Positions 24,268 through 32,561 of a DNA stretch of 36,802 nt are shown here, one piece after another. The notes beneath the pieces were generated by a model. The model was not told the DNA's origin and did not search any database. It saw only the letters and a program-made list of their open reading frames with translations. The number at the start of each line of letters is the position of its first letter. The first letter of the stretch is position 1. Where the stretch lies: NCBI GenBank assembly GCA_031547305.1, contig JAVBSC010000093.1, forward strand, positions 1-36,802. Direction: 5' to 3'. The position numbers and the translations under genes are program-made. Source of the stretch: JAVBSC01 sp031547305 (GTDB lineage: Bacteria; Desulfobacterota; Desulfovibrionia; Desulfovibrionales; Desulfovibrionaceae).

Positions 24268-25617
24268 ATGGCTGTAAGGAATAAAAAGGCGCGCCGCGCG
24301 CAAGGTTTCAGGCCGGCGAAGGCCTTTTTGTTTTTCTTGTTTTTGTTTCTGCTTGCCGGGGGCGCCTGGTGGCTGTTCCGGCCAGTTGTGCCGGATAGCC
24401 CGGTAACGCCCTCAGCCGGAACTAACGTCTCTCTGCCCGCGGACCGGCCCGTGGCCAACGCCACGGAGGAAGCTCCCCCGATTGAGGGGCCGCCGGAAGA
24501 AGCCGCGCCTCAGGATTCCGGGGTGCACAGCGGCACGGTCAGCGCCGGCGACACGGCCGGGGGCATCCTTCAGGATTGGCTGAACCCGGGGGAGGTCAAC
24601 GAGGTGGTGGACATGTGCAAAAACGTCTACCCCCTGGCCCGGATTCGTGAAGGCCAGCCCTATATGGTCATGGAGGACGAAGGCGGCTTTTCCCGTTTTG
24701 AATATGAAATAGACAGAGACCAGAAGCTGGTGATCTGCCGGGTGGAGGACAAATCTTTTACCGCGGCTCTGGAAAAGATCGACTACCAGGTGGTGCTGGA
24801 GCTGGTGGAAGGGCGCATCGATTCCAACCTTTTCCAGAGCATGGCCGACGTGGGTGAAGCGCCCACCCTGGCTATATCCCTGGCGGAAATCTTTGCCTGG
24901 GAAATTAATTTCATCCGGGATTTGCGCGAGGGCGATTCCTACGTCATTTTGGTGGAAAAACGCTTTCGGGAAGGGGAGTTCAGAGGCTACGGCAAACTTC
25001 TGGCCGCGCGCTTCGTCAACCAGGGAACGATTTACGAGGCCTTTCGCTTCACCCCGCCGGGCGGCATCCCTGAATACTACACCTCCACAGGCGAAAGCGT
25101 GAAGCGTGCCTTTCTGAAGGCCCCCCTGGCTTTCAACCGCATCAGTTCAGGTTTTTCCGCCAGCCGCCTGCACCCCATACTTCAGGAATGGAAGGCTCAC
25201 CCGGCCGTGGATTACGCGGCCCCCACAGGCACGCCGGTAAAGGCCGTGGGCAACGGGCAGGTGACATTTGCCGGCTGGGGCAAGGGGGCCGGCAACTATA
25301 TAGCCATAAAACACCCCAACAATTATGAGACCATGTATTTGCATTTGTCCGGCTTCGCCAGGGGACTCAAGGCGGGCAACAGAGTGCGCCAGGGCGAGGT
25401 TATCGGTTTTGTGGGCAGCACCGGTTACGCCACCGGGCCGCATCTGGATTTTCGCATGAAAAAGGACGGGCGCTTCATCAACCCCATTCAGGCCCTTTCT
25501 CCACGTAGCGAGCCGGTTGAAAAAAAGGATCTTCCGGTTTTTAACCGGAGAATTGAAGAATTGAGGGCATATATGAACGGGCGGAAATCGCTTCTGGAGC
25601 ACCAGCCGGAATCCTGA
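24268..25617 (+). CDS. M23 family peptidase with OapA/LysM-like domain
   Basis: A 449-residue cell-wall peptidase. A basic amino terminus and one transmembrane helix (about 18-37) anchor it in the inner membrane. A proline-rich linker follows, then an OapA/LysM-like domain (about 88-165) and the LytM domain (about 285-420). Metal and catalytic residues: His311 and Asp315 in HPAVDYAAP, His359 in MYLHL, His392 and Asp394 in GPHLDF. The usual HxH zinc ligand is Asp here, a form I recall in many proteobacterial members, so activity is likely but not certain. AGGAG lies 12 bases before the only in-frame start, an unusually long spacing. Confidence 0.9.
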   Translation: MAVRNKKARRAQGFRPAKAFLFFLFLFLLAGGAWWLFRPVVPDSPVTPSAGTNVSLPADRPVANATEEAPPIEGPPEEAAPQDSGVHSGTVSAGDTAGGILQDWLNPGEVNEVVDMCKNVYPLARIREGQPYMVMEDEGGFSRFEYEIDRDQKLVICRVEDKSFTAALEKIDYQVVLELVEGRIDSNLFQSMADVGEAPTLAISLAEIFAWEINFIRDLREGDSYVILVEKRFREGEFRGYGKLLAARFVNQGTIYEAFRFTPPGGIPEYYTSTGESVKRAFLKAPLAFNRISSGFSASRLHPILQEWKAHPAVDYAAPTGTPVKAVGNGQVTFAGWGKGAGNYIAIKHPNNYETMYLHLSGFARGLKAGNRVRQGEVIGFVGSTGYATGPHLDFRMKKDGRFINPIQALSPRSEPVEKKDLPVFNRRIEELRAYMNGRKSLLEHQPES

Positions 25618-25646
25618 GGCGCGCTTTGCGCGCATCAGGTTGATGA

Positions 25647-25669
25647 CAAACCCCGCAGACCGGGGTTTG
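25647..25669. terminator. Hairpin after the M23 gene
   Basis: CAAACCCCG pairs perfectly with CGGGGTTTG across the five-base loop CAGAC. It is 30 bases after the stop codon, preceded by a second small hairpin GCGCGC-TTT-GCGCGC at 25619-25633. No long T tract follows. Confidence 0.55.
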
Positions 25670-25673
25670 CAAA

Positions 25674-25702
25674 GGCACGCCCACTCCGGCGTTTTACGCG
25701 CC
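25674..25702 (+). repeat. Partial copy of dispersed repeat (copy F)
   Basis: CACGCCCACTCCGGCGTTTT followed by ACGCGCC resembles the ACGC...CTCCGGCGTTTAACGG block of copies B and C. Only this part is present. Confidence 0.35.
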
Positions 25703-25704
25703 TG

Positions 25705-25731
25705 TTGACATAATCAGCGCGTGTGTATATT
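25705..25731 (+). promoter_or_regulatory. Candidate rpoZ promoter
   Basis: A perfect TTGACA (25705-25710) is followed after 15 bases by TATATT (25726-25731), about 75 bases upstream of the rpoZ ATG. The 15-base spacing is the same as in the modA promoter candidate. Confidence 0.5.
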
Positions 25732-25808
25732 TATTTTAGTTCGCCTTGGTTGTGATGCTCCAAACCGCCAGAATTTGCCGGGGCGATTCAATTTTCAAGG
25801 AGCCGGAT

Positions 25809-26033
25809 ATGGCCAGAATTACCGTGGAAGACTGCCAGGAAAGGGTGGATAACCGCTTTTTGCTGGTGCAGATGGCTATAAAAAGAGTGCGCCAGTACCG
25901 CGAAGGCTATGAGCCGCTGGTGGATTCCAAGAACAGGGAAGTGGTCACCGCCCTGCGGGAAATAGCGGCCGGGAAAGTTTTGCCGGACGATTTGACCTAC
26001 TATGTGCCCATGGAAGCGGAAGCCAAAGAATAA
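25809..26033 (+). CDS. rpoZ: RNA polymerase omega subunit
   Basis: A 74-residue omega subunit, which helps assemble and stabilise beta-prime in RNA polymerase. The family core is clear: MARITVEDCQERVDNRFLLV, then EVVTALREIAAGK. An in-frame start exists at 25746, but ATG 25809 with AGGAG six bases before it gives the standard protein. dnaJ follows after a terminator-like hairpin. Confidence 0.95.
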   Translation: MARITVEDCQERVDNRFLLVQMAIKRVRQYREGYEPLVDSKNREVVTALREIAAGKVLPDDLTYYVPMEAEAKE

Positions 26034-26049
26034 CCGCACGAAACGCGAA

Positions 26050-26107
26050 GCAGCCGCCGGCGGAGCCGTCTGAACGTCCCGCCGCGCGGCTGTTTTATCC
26101 TTTTTTG
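26050..26107 (+). terminator. Terminator-like hairpin between rpoZ and dnaJ
   Basis: GCAGCCGCCGGCGG (from 26050) pairs imperfectly with CCGCCGCGCGGCTG (ending 26092), followed by TTTTATCCTTTTTT. It has the form of a rho-independent terminator, and its T tract ends only two bases before the dnaJ ATG. Confidence 0.65.
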
Positions 26108-26109
26108 CC

Positions 26110-27234
26110 ATGACCCAACGCGATTACTACGAAATCCTCGAAGTGGAACGCTCGGCTTCGGAAGACGAAATCAAGCGCGCCTACCGTAAGTTGGCCTTGC
26201 GCTACCACCCGGACCGCAACCCGGACAATCCGGAGGCGGAGCTCAAGTTCAAGGAGGCGGCCGAGGCTTACGAGATCCTCAGGGATGCGGACAAGCGCTC
26301 CCGCTATGACCGCTTTGGCCACGCCGGAGTGTCGGGCAACGGGTTCGGGCAGGCCGGGTTCAGTTCCAACGAGGATATTTTCGCCCACTTCAGCGATATT
26401 TTCGGTGATCTGTTCGGCTTTGGCCGCATGGGCGGCCAGCGCGGACCGCGCCCGCAGTCCGGGGCGGATTTGCGCTATAATCTGACTATTTCTTTCCGCC
26501 AGGCGGCCAAGGGGGACGAAGTAACCCTTAAAATCCCCCGCCACGCCACCTGCGAAGTTTGCGCCGGCAGCGGGGCCGCGCCGGGCAGTTCTCCGGAAAC
26601 CTGCCGGCACTGCGGCGGAACCGGCCAGGTGCGGCACAGCCAGGGCTTTTTTCAGGTAGCCATGCCCTGCCCCTCCTGCCGGGGCGAAGGCCGGATCATC
26701 ACCAATCCCTGCGCCAAGTGCCTGGGGCAGGGCATAGTGGAAGTGGTGCGCGAGCTTTCGGTCAAAATACCGCCTGGCGTGGACAGCGGCAACCGCCTGC
26801 GCCTGCGCGGAGAAGGAGAGAGTGGCCTGTACGGCGGCCCGCCGGGCGATTTGTTTGTTGTCCTGGATGTGGAGGAAGACAAGGTTTTCCGTCGGGAAGG
26901 GCAGGATCTGGTGGTCGCGGCGGAACTGACCTTCCCCCAGGCCGCCCTGGGGCACAAGATCGATGTGCCCACTCTGGATGATCCTGTCCAGGTGGATATT
27001 CCCAAGGGCACGCAAAACGGCGAAGTTTTTCGCCTCCCCGGCCAGGGCCTGGTTTACCCGGGCCAGCGCCGGCGCGGCAACCTGCTGGTGGAAGTGCGGG
27101 TGCTTACCCCAAGGCATCTGAATGCCCGGCAGGAAGAACTGCTGCGTGAATTCGCCCGCCTGGAGGAAGAAAAGCCTCTCGCCAAGGCCAAGAAAATGTT
27201 CAAAAAAGTCGGCAAAGCCATGGGGCTGGACTGA
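26110..27234 (+). CDS. dnaJ: Chaperone DnaJ
   Basis: A 374-residue type I Hsp40 that stimulates DnaK. The J-domain is at 5-70 with HPD at 33-35. The glycine/phenylalanine region is short (about 70-100). The zinc region has four CxxCxGxG repeats: Cys148/151, 165/168, 187/190 and 201/204. The carboxy-terminal substrate domain follows. The start fits the canonical MTQRDYYEIL, yet no Shine-Dalgarno is visible: the bases before it are the T tract of the preceding hairpin. moaC overlaps its stop by one base. Confidence 0.97.
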   Translation: MTQRDYYEILEVERSASEDEIKRAYRKLALRYHPDRNPDNPEAELKFKEAAEAYEILRDADKRSRYDRFGHAGVSGNGFGQAGFSSNEDIFAHFSDIFGDLFGFGRMGGQRGPRPQSGADLRYNLTISFRQAAKGDEVTLKIPRHATCEVCAGSGAAPGSSPETCRHCGGTGQVRHSQGFFQVAMPCPSCRGEGRIITNPCAKCLGQGIVEVVRELSVKIPPGVDSGNRLRLRGEGESGLYGGPPGDLFVVLDVEEDKVFRREGQDLVVAAELTFPQAALGHKIDVPTLDDPVQVDIPKGTQNGEVFRLPGQGLVYPGQRRRGNLLVEVRVLTPRHLNARQEELLREFARLEEEKPLAKAKKMFKKVGKAMGLD

Positions 27235-27710
27235 TGCCCGGCTTCACCCACCTTAAGGACGACGGCTCGGCCACCATGGTGGATGTGGGGCATAAGGACG
27301 TAACCAGACGCATTGCCGTGGCCGGAGCCACGGTGTGTTTGTCCGGAGAAACCCTGGATCTGCTGCTCAAAAAAGCCCTCCCTAAAGGCGATGCTTTGAA
27401 CACCGCCAAAGTGGCCGGCGTGCTGGCCGCCAAGCGCACCCACGAGCTTATTCCCTTTTGCCACCCGCTGCCTCTGGATTTTGTGGATCTGAGCTTTGAC
27501 GTGGACAAGGACGCGGCGAGAATCCATATTCGGGCGGAAGCCCGCACCAGTTCAAAAACCGGCGTGGAGATGGAAGCCCTGACCGCGGTCCAGGTGGCGG
27601 CTCTGACTATTTACGACATGTGCAAGGCCGTGCAGAAGGACATTCGCGTCACCGACTGCCGGCTGCTTCACAAAAGCGGCGGCAAGAGCGGCGACTACAA
27701 CGCCGTTTAA
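27234..27710 (+). CDS. moaC: Cyclic pyranopterin monophosphate synthase
   Basis: A 158-residue MoaC, which converts the MoaA product to cyclic pyranopterin monophosphate in molybdenum-cofactor synthesis. Catalytic residues known from E. coli MoaC fall at the same numbers: Lys51, Asp128 and Lys131, and Lys147 in LLHKSGGKSG. HELIPFCHPLPLD and GVEMEALTAVQVAALTIYDM are the family signatures. The ATG shares a base with the dnaJ stop (TGATG), so translation is coupled. Confidence 0.97.
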   Translation: MPGFTHLKDDGSATMVDVGHKDVTRRIAVAGATVCLSGETLDLLLKKALPKGDALNTAKVAGVLAAKRTHELIPFCHPLPLDFVDLSFDVDKDAARIHIRAEARTSSKTGVEMEALTAVQVAALTIYDMCKAVQKDIRVTDCRLLHKSGGKSGDYNAV

Positions 27711-27732
27711 CCTTTCACCGCCCCAATTCCCG

Positions 27733-28803
27733 CTATAGTCCAGGCACGGTGATGCGCGATAAATCCTTGTCGCACTGCTCCTTTATGTAGGCATGGTTTT
27801 CCAGAAACATTTTAGCGAGCTTCGGCGCAAATTTGCAGCGGCTCTGGTCCTTGATGTATTTGAGCACTTGCTCCTCAGGCATGGCCTTGCGGTAGATTCT
27901 GTCGCTGAGCATGGCGTCGTATACGTCCACAATGGAAACCAGTTGCGCCTCCACTGGAATTTGATCCCCGCGCAGGCCTTCCGGGTAGCCTGATCCGTCC
28001 CAGTTTTCGTGATGGTAGCGGGCTATGCTGCTGCCCATCTGAATGGTGGCGTTGCGCGAGCCGGAGAGGATCTGCGCGCCGATGGTGGTGTGCTGCTGAA
28101 TCTGCATGAATTCAGCCTTGGTAAGAATGCCGGGCTTGAGCAGCAGCGTGTCGCTTATGCCGATCTTGCCGATGTCGTGCAGTGGAGCGGCCGCCTTTAA
28201 AGTGTCGATTTGTTGCGGATTCCAGCCCATAAGCTGGCCCATGTAGGCGCACATGGTGCCGATGCGCAGCACGTGCAGGGCGGTTTCCTGATCCCGCGAG
28301 GCCAGGGCGGAGAAGAGGCGGCTGACTATTTCCTCCTGCGTCTCCTTAAGCGTGATTGTTTGCTTGCGCACCAGGGATTCCAGATCTGTGCTGTACTCGT
28401 GCAGCCGGCGCTCCGAACTGATGATCCGCTGCCCCACCTGCAGGCGCAGCCGCAATTGGGTGGCGTTGAAAGGCTTGATCAGATAGTCGTCTATTTTTCC
28501 CTCTGTAAAGCCCTTGATCAGATCCTCCAGGCCGTTGTTTACCGTGAGGAGGACAATATAGACGTACCCGGACGTTTTGGTGAGTTAGCGCACGCTGTGG
28601 GCAAGCTGAACGCCGTTCAATCCCGGCATGTTCCAGTCGGTTATCAGTATGTCCACCAGGTCATGGTTGCATATCAGATACTGAAAGGCGGCCTTTCCGT
28701 CTTCAAAATCCGTTACGGCGTGGCCCCATTCCTTTAAACGTGATACAACAAGGGATCTTGTCATTTCCTGATCTTCGGCCACTACTATGTTCATATCAGC
28801 CAA
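27733..28803 (-). pseudogene. REC/HD-GYP response regulator broken by an in-frame TAA
   Basis: Read through, this is one 356-codon frame: receiver domain (1-120) plus HD-GYP cyclic-di-GMP phosphodiesterase (about 170-340). A TAA at 28587-28585 stops it at codon 73, just after LNGVQLAHSVR. The frame continues without shift as LTKTSGYVYIVLLTVNNG and then DYLIKPF, the rest of the receiver domain. All other key residues are intact: the phosphorylated Asp in ITDWNMPG, the Thr in LLT, Lys in LIKPF, HDIGKIG, and HHENWDGSGYP. One substitution (for example CAA to TAA) would explain it. It may be a very recent pseudogene, a phase variant or a sequence error. It lies 129 bases downstream of the hybrid kinase gene. 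Confidence 0.85.
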
Positions 28804-28932
28804 TCCTTTTTATTATATTGCATTCATACGATGCTATAACGCGATTTAATTTTGAAACGCATCACTAGTCATTCACGGCCGGCAACGCCTGCCTGTTCCT
28901 CATGGGCGCGTGGCCATACGCGTATGTCGCCG

Positions 28933-31900
28933 TCAGAGCACTTCAAGGATGAATCGCTCCAATTCTTCTCGCAGTAACGCCATATCGCCCTCCGTTTGCC
29001 GGAAAATGAGCCGGCATTCGTCCGCGACCACCGGGAGTTTGTCGTTTTTGCCGATCAGTTCCAGGCTGAAGATGTTGTTATAAAGCGTTCCGGCCGTATA
29101 GTGGCTGGTGATTCCCTTGAGCGAATGCGCATGCGCGGCCAGCGTCCGGTTGTCATTGGCCGCCACGGCTTCTTTTATTTTGTTCAGAAGCTTGGGGGCG
29201 TCTCGCATGTATATGCGCATGGCGCTTTTAATATATTCCGCCTCCGTGCCGATGGTCAGGCGCATGAGCGCCATATCCAGAATGCCGTTTTGCGCGGGTT
29301 TGTCCGTTTTACGGCCGGAAGCGGCGTTTTCCACGTACCGCCTGGACAAATCCAGGGTCCGGCTGGCCGTGTCCAGGATTTTTTCGCCAATCGAGGCGTC
29401 GCGTCGGCCCAGGGCGAACTTCGTGGTCACGTTGTTCAGTATGGAAATTAAGGAAAGCAGGTAAAGCGGCTTGGAGACGTACCCGTCCATGCCCACGCTT
29501 ATGTATTGATCTTCCGCCCCTTTTAAGGCGTGGGCGGTCATGGCGATGACCGGCGTGTATTTTTTGAACACGCCTTCCCGTTCCTGAGCCCGGATTTGCT
29601 TTGTGGCTTCGATTCCGTCAAGCACCGGCATCTGTACGTCCATGAACACCACATCATAATCGCGATCGCGCATGGCCCGCAGGGCGCTTTGGCCGTTATC
29701 CGCCACAGTCACCTTGTGCCCCAGGCTGGAAAGCATTTTTTGGGCCACCATCTGGTTCATTTCCATATCCTCCACCAGCAGCACGTCCAGCTTCGCGCCG
29801 GAGGCCAGGGAAGGGCCAATGTGCGCATGCGCTTCATTGCCCGGATCTGCGCCGGTATTTTGCCTCTCAAGAATATTGTGGATGGTTCGGGCAAGGTCGT
29901 CGGGCCGGACCGGCTTCATCAGATGCGCGCAATAGGGAGTATATTTTTCCGGATGAGCGGGAATTACGCTGGAAGAGAGCAAAATGACCGGTATATCCCG
30001 CAAGGATTCGTCATACTGCATTATGTCGATCAGATCGAAGCCGTCTTTTTCCGGCATTTGCAGGTCGCTGATCACAATGTCGCACTTTCTGCACATCGGG
30101 ACGTTAAGCTTAAGGTGGCACAGGGCTTCGTCCACGGTGGAAGATTCATGCACGGCCATGCCGAGGGCGCCGAGCTGCTCCGCGAAAATGCGGCGGTTTG
30201 TGGCGTTGTCGTCCAGAATCAGCACCCGCTTGCCTTTTAGCGCGTCAAGGTGAACGGCTTTTTTGCCGTTTGCCGCCGGCGGCAGGACAGGAAGGCTGAT
30301 CTGGAAGTGGAAGGTGCTTCCCTGCCCGGAATCGCTGGTAAGATTCAGAGTGGATTCCATCATGCCGAGCAGCTTGCAGGCTATGGGCAGGCCGAGCCCT
30401 GTGCCGCTGAAGCGCCGCGTGGTGGAACTATCCACTTGTTCAAAGGCGTTGAATATGACCTTCTGTTTATCCGGCGGGATGCCTATGCCGGTATCGGTTA
30501 CGCTTATCAGGAGATCCGCTGCTTCTTCGGCAAGTCCCACGCATTGAATGCGTAGGGACACTTCTCCCTGCAGGGTAAATTTGAGCGCGTTGTTCAGCAG
30601 GTTTGTGAGAACCTGGCGGATGCGGCTGTAATCCCCTAGAAGGCGATCCGGGGCGTGGCTGTCAATTTGCACCAGCAGTTCCAGGCACTTTTTATGGGCC
30701 ATGGGAGCCTGGCTTTTAACCGTGTCAAAAGCCAGGTCGCGCAGGCTGAACGGCGCCGGTTCCAGGTGCATTTTTCCGGCCTCGATTTTGGAAAAATCAA
30801 GCAGGTCGTTCAGCACCATGAGCAGGCTGTCGCCGCTGTTTTTGATTGTCGCGACCATGGAGGCCTGTTCCGGATTCAGTTCCGTTTGCAGGAACAAATC
30901 CGCCATGCCGATAATGCCGTTGAGCGGGGTACGGATTTCATGGCTTATATTGGCCAGGAACTCGTCTTTGGCCCGGTTGGCCCTTTCCGCGCCTTCCTTG
31001 GCCGCGAGCAGCGCCTGTTCCGTACTCCGCCGTTCCGTTATATCTATGAGAATGCCGCCAAGACCGATGATGGAGCCTTCCGCATCCACCACCGGAAATA
31101 TCTGGGCCGTAAAAATGGCTTTTGGATCCGTACAGTTGAAGTGCCCCTCAATGAATTGCGGCACGGCCTGTTCCATAACCTTCTTTTCCGCCTCCAGCAG
31201 CGGCAGATTTTCGGGCCGGGCTGTCAGCGCGCTTTCCCCATCCCCCAGCAGGGAGTCAAGGTCTCTGGCGGCTAGGCGCGCGCACTGCCTGTTGACCATA
31301 AGATAGCGCCCGCGCGGGTCTTTAAGGTACATCCCCGCCCCGGAATTGTGCATGAAGGCCAGAAGCTGCCGCTCCTTCGTTTTGCTGGCTTTGGTGCGTT
31401 CAATGACCAGAGATTCCAGCTCCTGGGTGAGATCGCGCAACTGCATTGCGGCCTTGTCCCGTTCGATTATGCGGTGTTTCAGACGCCCGGCCGCGTACAA
31501 TATGCCGGACGCGCCGAACAGCCACAGGCCGAAATAAGTGAGCGCCGTATTGCGTATGCTCTGATCCGCCAGGGCCAGAAGCGGCGCCATGGGCACGGCT
31601 ATGCTTATGGCGCCGTTAATCGTGCCCGGGTCATGTTCCAGTTCTTTTTCCTTGTGGCAGGGCAGGCAGCTGTCGTCCAGCGCCAGGGGATAAAGCGTGC
31701 GCAGTTGGTCCTGTCCGTTGAAGTGCATGCGCCTGTGAATGGCCCCTGAAGGATTGTGCTTCAATTCCCGCAGGGTTTGCTCTTCCCACGCATCCGGTCT
31801 GTTTACGGGCAGCCTGGCGTTCAGCCCCACAATGCGGGCGGAAACGCCGCTTTTTAGTTTTGCCGCGTCATAGCTCATCTGGAGCATGGAGGTCGGGTGC

Positions 31901-32220
31901 ATTTTGGCCAGCATCCCGATGGAAGTTTCCAACTCGTAATCACCCTCAAGGTTCGGATTCGGCTTGATGTCCGCGCTGACCGGCATGTAGGTCCCGCCAA
32001 GCCTTGAAATCAATCGGTGGTGCAGCGCATCGCTTTCCGCGATGGTTTCAGACTGAGTGTGGGCGTAGCCTTCCGTACGGTCGCGAATGTTGGTCAGCGT
32101 CAGCAGCGCGGATACAACGACAAGACCTGTCCAGATGAACAGGGACAAAAGGCCGAGTTTCAGGACGAACCGCTGTTCCGGCGAGGAAAGGCCGGCGGAC
32201 TCATCGGGCTGGGGCGCCAT
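28933..32220 (-). CDS. Hybrid histidine kinase with c-type heme motif sensor
   Basis: A 1095-residue membrane kinase. TM1 is about 18-43. The periplasmic region (44-225) resembles the Tll0287/DUF3365 heme domain and contains a CxxCH heme attachment motif (CLPCH, 185-189). TM2 is about 226-246. Then come a PAS domain (about 285-397), HisKA with His427 in NISHEIRTPLNG, HATPase (NLLNNALKF, DTGIGIP, GTGLGL), REC1 with Asp719, REC2 with Asp861 and a carboxy-terminal HPt with His1032 in HSLKG. It likely senses redox state or a gas through a covalently bound heme and runs a His-Asp-His-Asp relay. The interrupted HD-GYP regulator downstream is the natural partner. GAGG lies eight bases before the ATG. 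Confidence 0.93.
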   Translation of the reverse strand: MAPQPDESAGLSSPEQRFVLKLGLLSLFIWTGLVVVSALLTLTNIRDRTEGYAHTQSETIAESDALHHRLISRLGGTYMPVSADIKPNPNLEGDYELETSIGMLAKMHPTSMLQMSYDAAKLKSGVSARIVGLNARLPVNRPDAWEEQTLRELKHNPSGAIHRRMHFNGQDQLRTLYPLALDDSCLPCHKEKELEHDPGTINGAISIAVPMAPLLALADQSIRNTALTYFGLWLFGASGILYAAGRLKHRIIERDKAAMQLRDLTQELESLVIERTKASKTKERQLLAFMHNSGAGMYLKDPRGRYLMVNRQCARLAARDLDSLLGDGESALTARPENLPLLEAEKKVMEQAVPQFIEGHFNCTDPKAIFTAQIFPVVDAEGSIIGLGGILIDITERRSTEQALLAAKEGAERANRAKDEFLANISHEIRTPLNGIIGMADLFLQTELNPEQASMVATIKNSGDSLLMVLNDLLDFSKIEAGKMHLEPAPFSLRDLAFDTVKSQAPMAHKKCLELLVQIDSHAPDRLLGDYSRIRQVLTNLLNNALKFTLQGEVSLRIQCVGLAEEAADLLISVTDTGIGIPPDKQKVIFNAFEQVDSSTTRRFSGTGLGLPIACKLLGMMESTLNLTSDSGQGSTFHFQISLPVLPPAANGKKAVHLDALKGKRVLILDDNATNRRIFAEQLGALGMAVHESSTVDEALCHLKLNVPMCRKCDIVISDLQMPEKDGFDLIDIMQYDESLRDIPVILLSSSVIPAHPEKYTPYCAHLMKPVRPDDLARTIHNILERQNTGADPGNEAHAHIGPSLASGAKLDVLLVEDMEMNQMVAQKMLSSLGHKVTVADNGQSALRAMRDRDYDVVFMDVQMPVLDGIEATKQIRAQEREGVFKKYTPVIAMTAHALKGAEDQYISVGMDGYVSKPLYLLSLISILNNVTTKFALGRRDASIGEKILDTASRTLDLSRRYVENAASGRKTDKPAQNGILDMALMRLTIGTEAEYIKSAMRIYMRDAPKLLNKIKEAVAANDNRTLAAHAHSLKGITSHYTAGTLYNNIFSLELIGKNDKLPVVADECRLIFRQTEGDMALLREELERFILEVL

Positions 32221-32561
32221 AGGGAATCCTCACAGTATAACTGGTTTATTCCGGTTGTCGTCCAGCCGGAAAATTGTTACCAGAAGCCAGACGTTTTTCG
32301 CCAAGTCTGGCGGGAGCGGGCTGAAATGCGCCGTACCTCTGGTTTAACGGCGCCTTGGCAATGTGGGCCGGGCTTCATGATATTTATTATATATTAGTCT
32401 ATATCATATTTCTACTATTGCTTTAAAAAAATTGCTTCGGAGCGGATTTATTTTAAGGCGCCCGCTCCGGCGTTTGACGGCGAAAGCAAGTTTCGCCCAC
32501 GTCTACGCCTTTGCCGCGGGCGGCGCCCACAGGCCTTGGACATGTTAAAGAGGGTCGCGAA
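32221..32561. other. Divergent intergenic region with AT-rich stretch and repeat copy C
   Basis: No gene is seen in these 341 bases. A 7-bp inverted repeat (GCCAGAC at 32287, GTCTGGC ending near 32312) lies on the kinase side. About 32380-32430 is AT-rich (TATTTATTATATATTAG) and may hold the promoter for the hydrogenase-like genes. Repeat copy C follows. Confidence 0.4.
32447..32526 (+). repeat. Dispersed hairpin repeat, copy C
   Basis: It has TTATTTTAAGGCGCCCGCTC, CGGCGTTTGACGG, then the perfect stem GGCGAAA-GCAAG-TTTCGCC (32479-32497), and CGCGGGCGGCG. Same block order as copies A and B. It ends about 35 bases before the start of the hydrogenase-like large-subunit gene. Confidence 0.6.

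Noticed and set aside
28585..28587. Programmed recoding at the internal stop
   Set aside because: The codon is TAA, which is not used for selenocysteine or pyrrolysine in standard bacterial decoding, and no recoding stem was noted.
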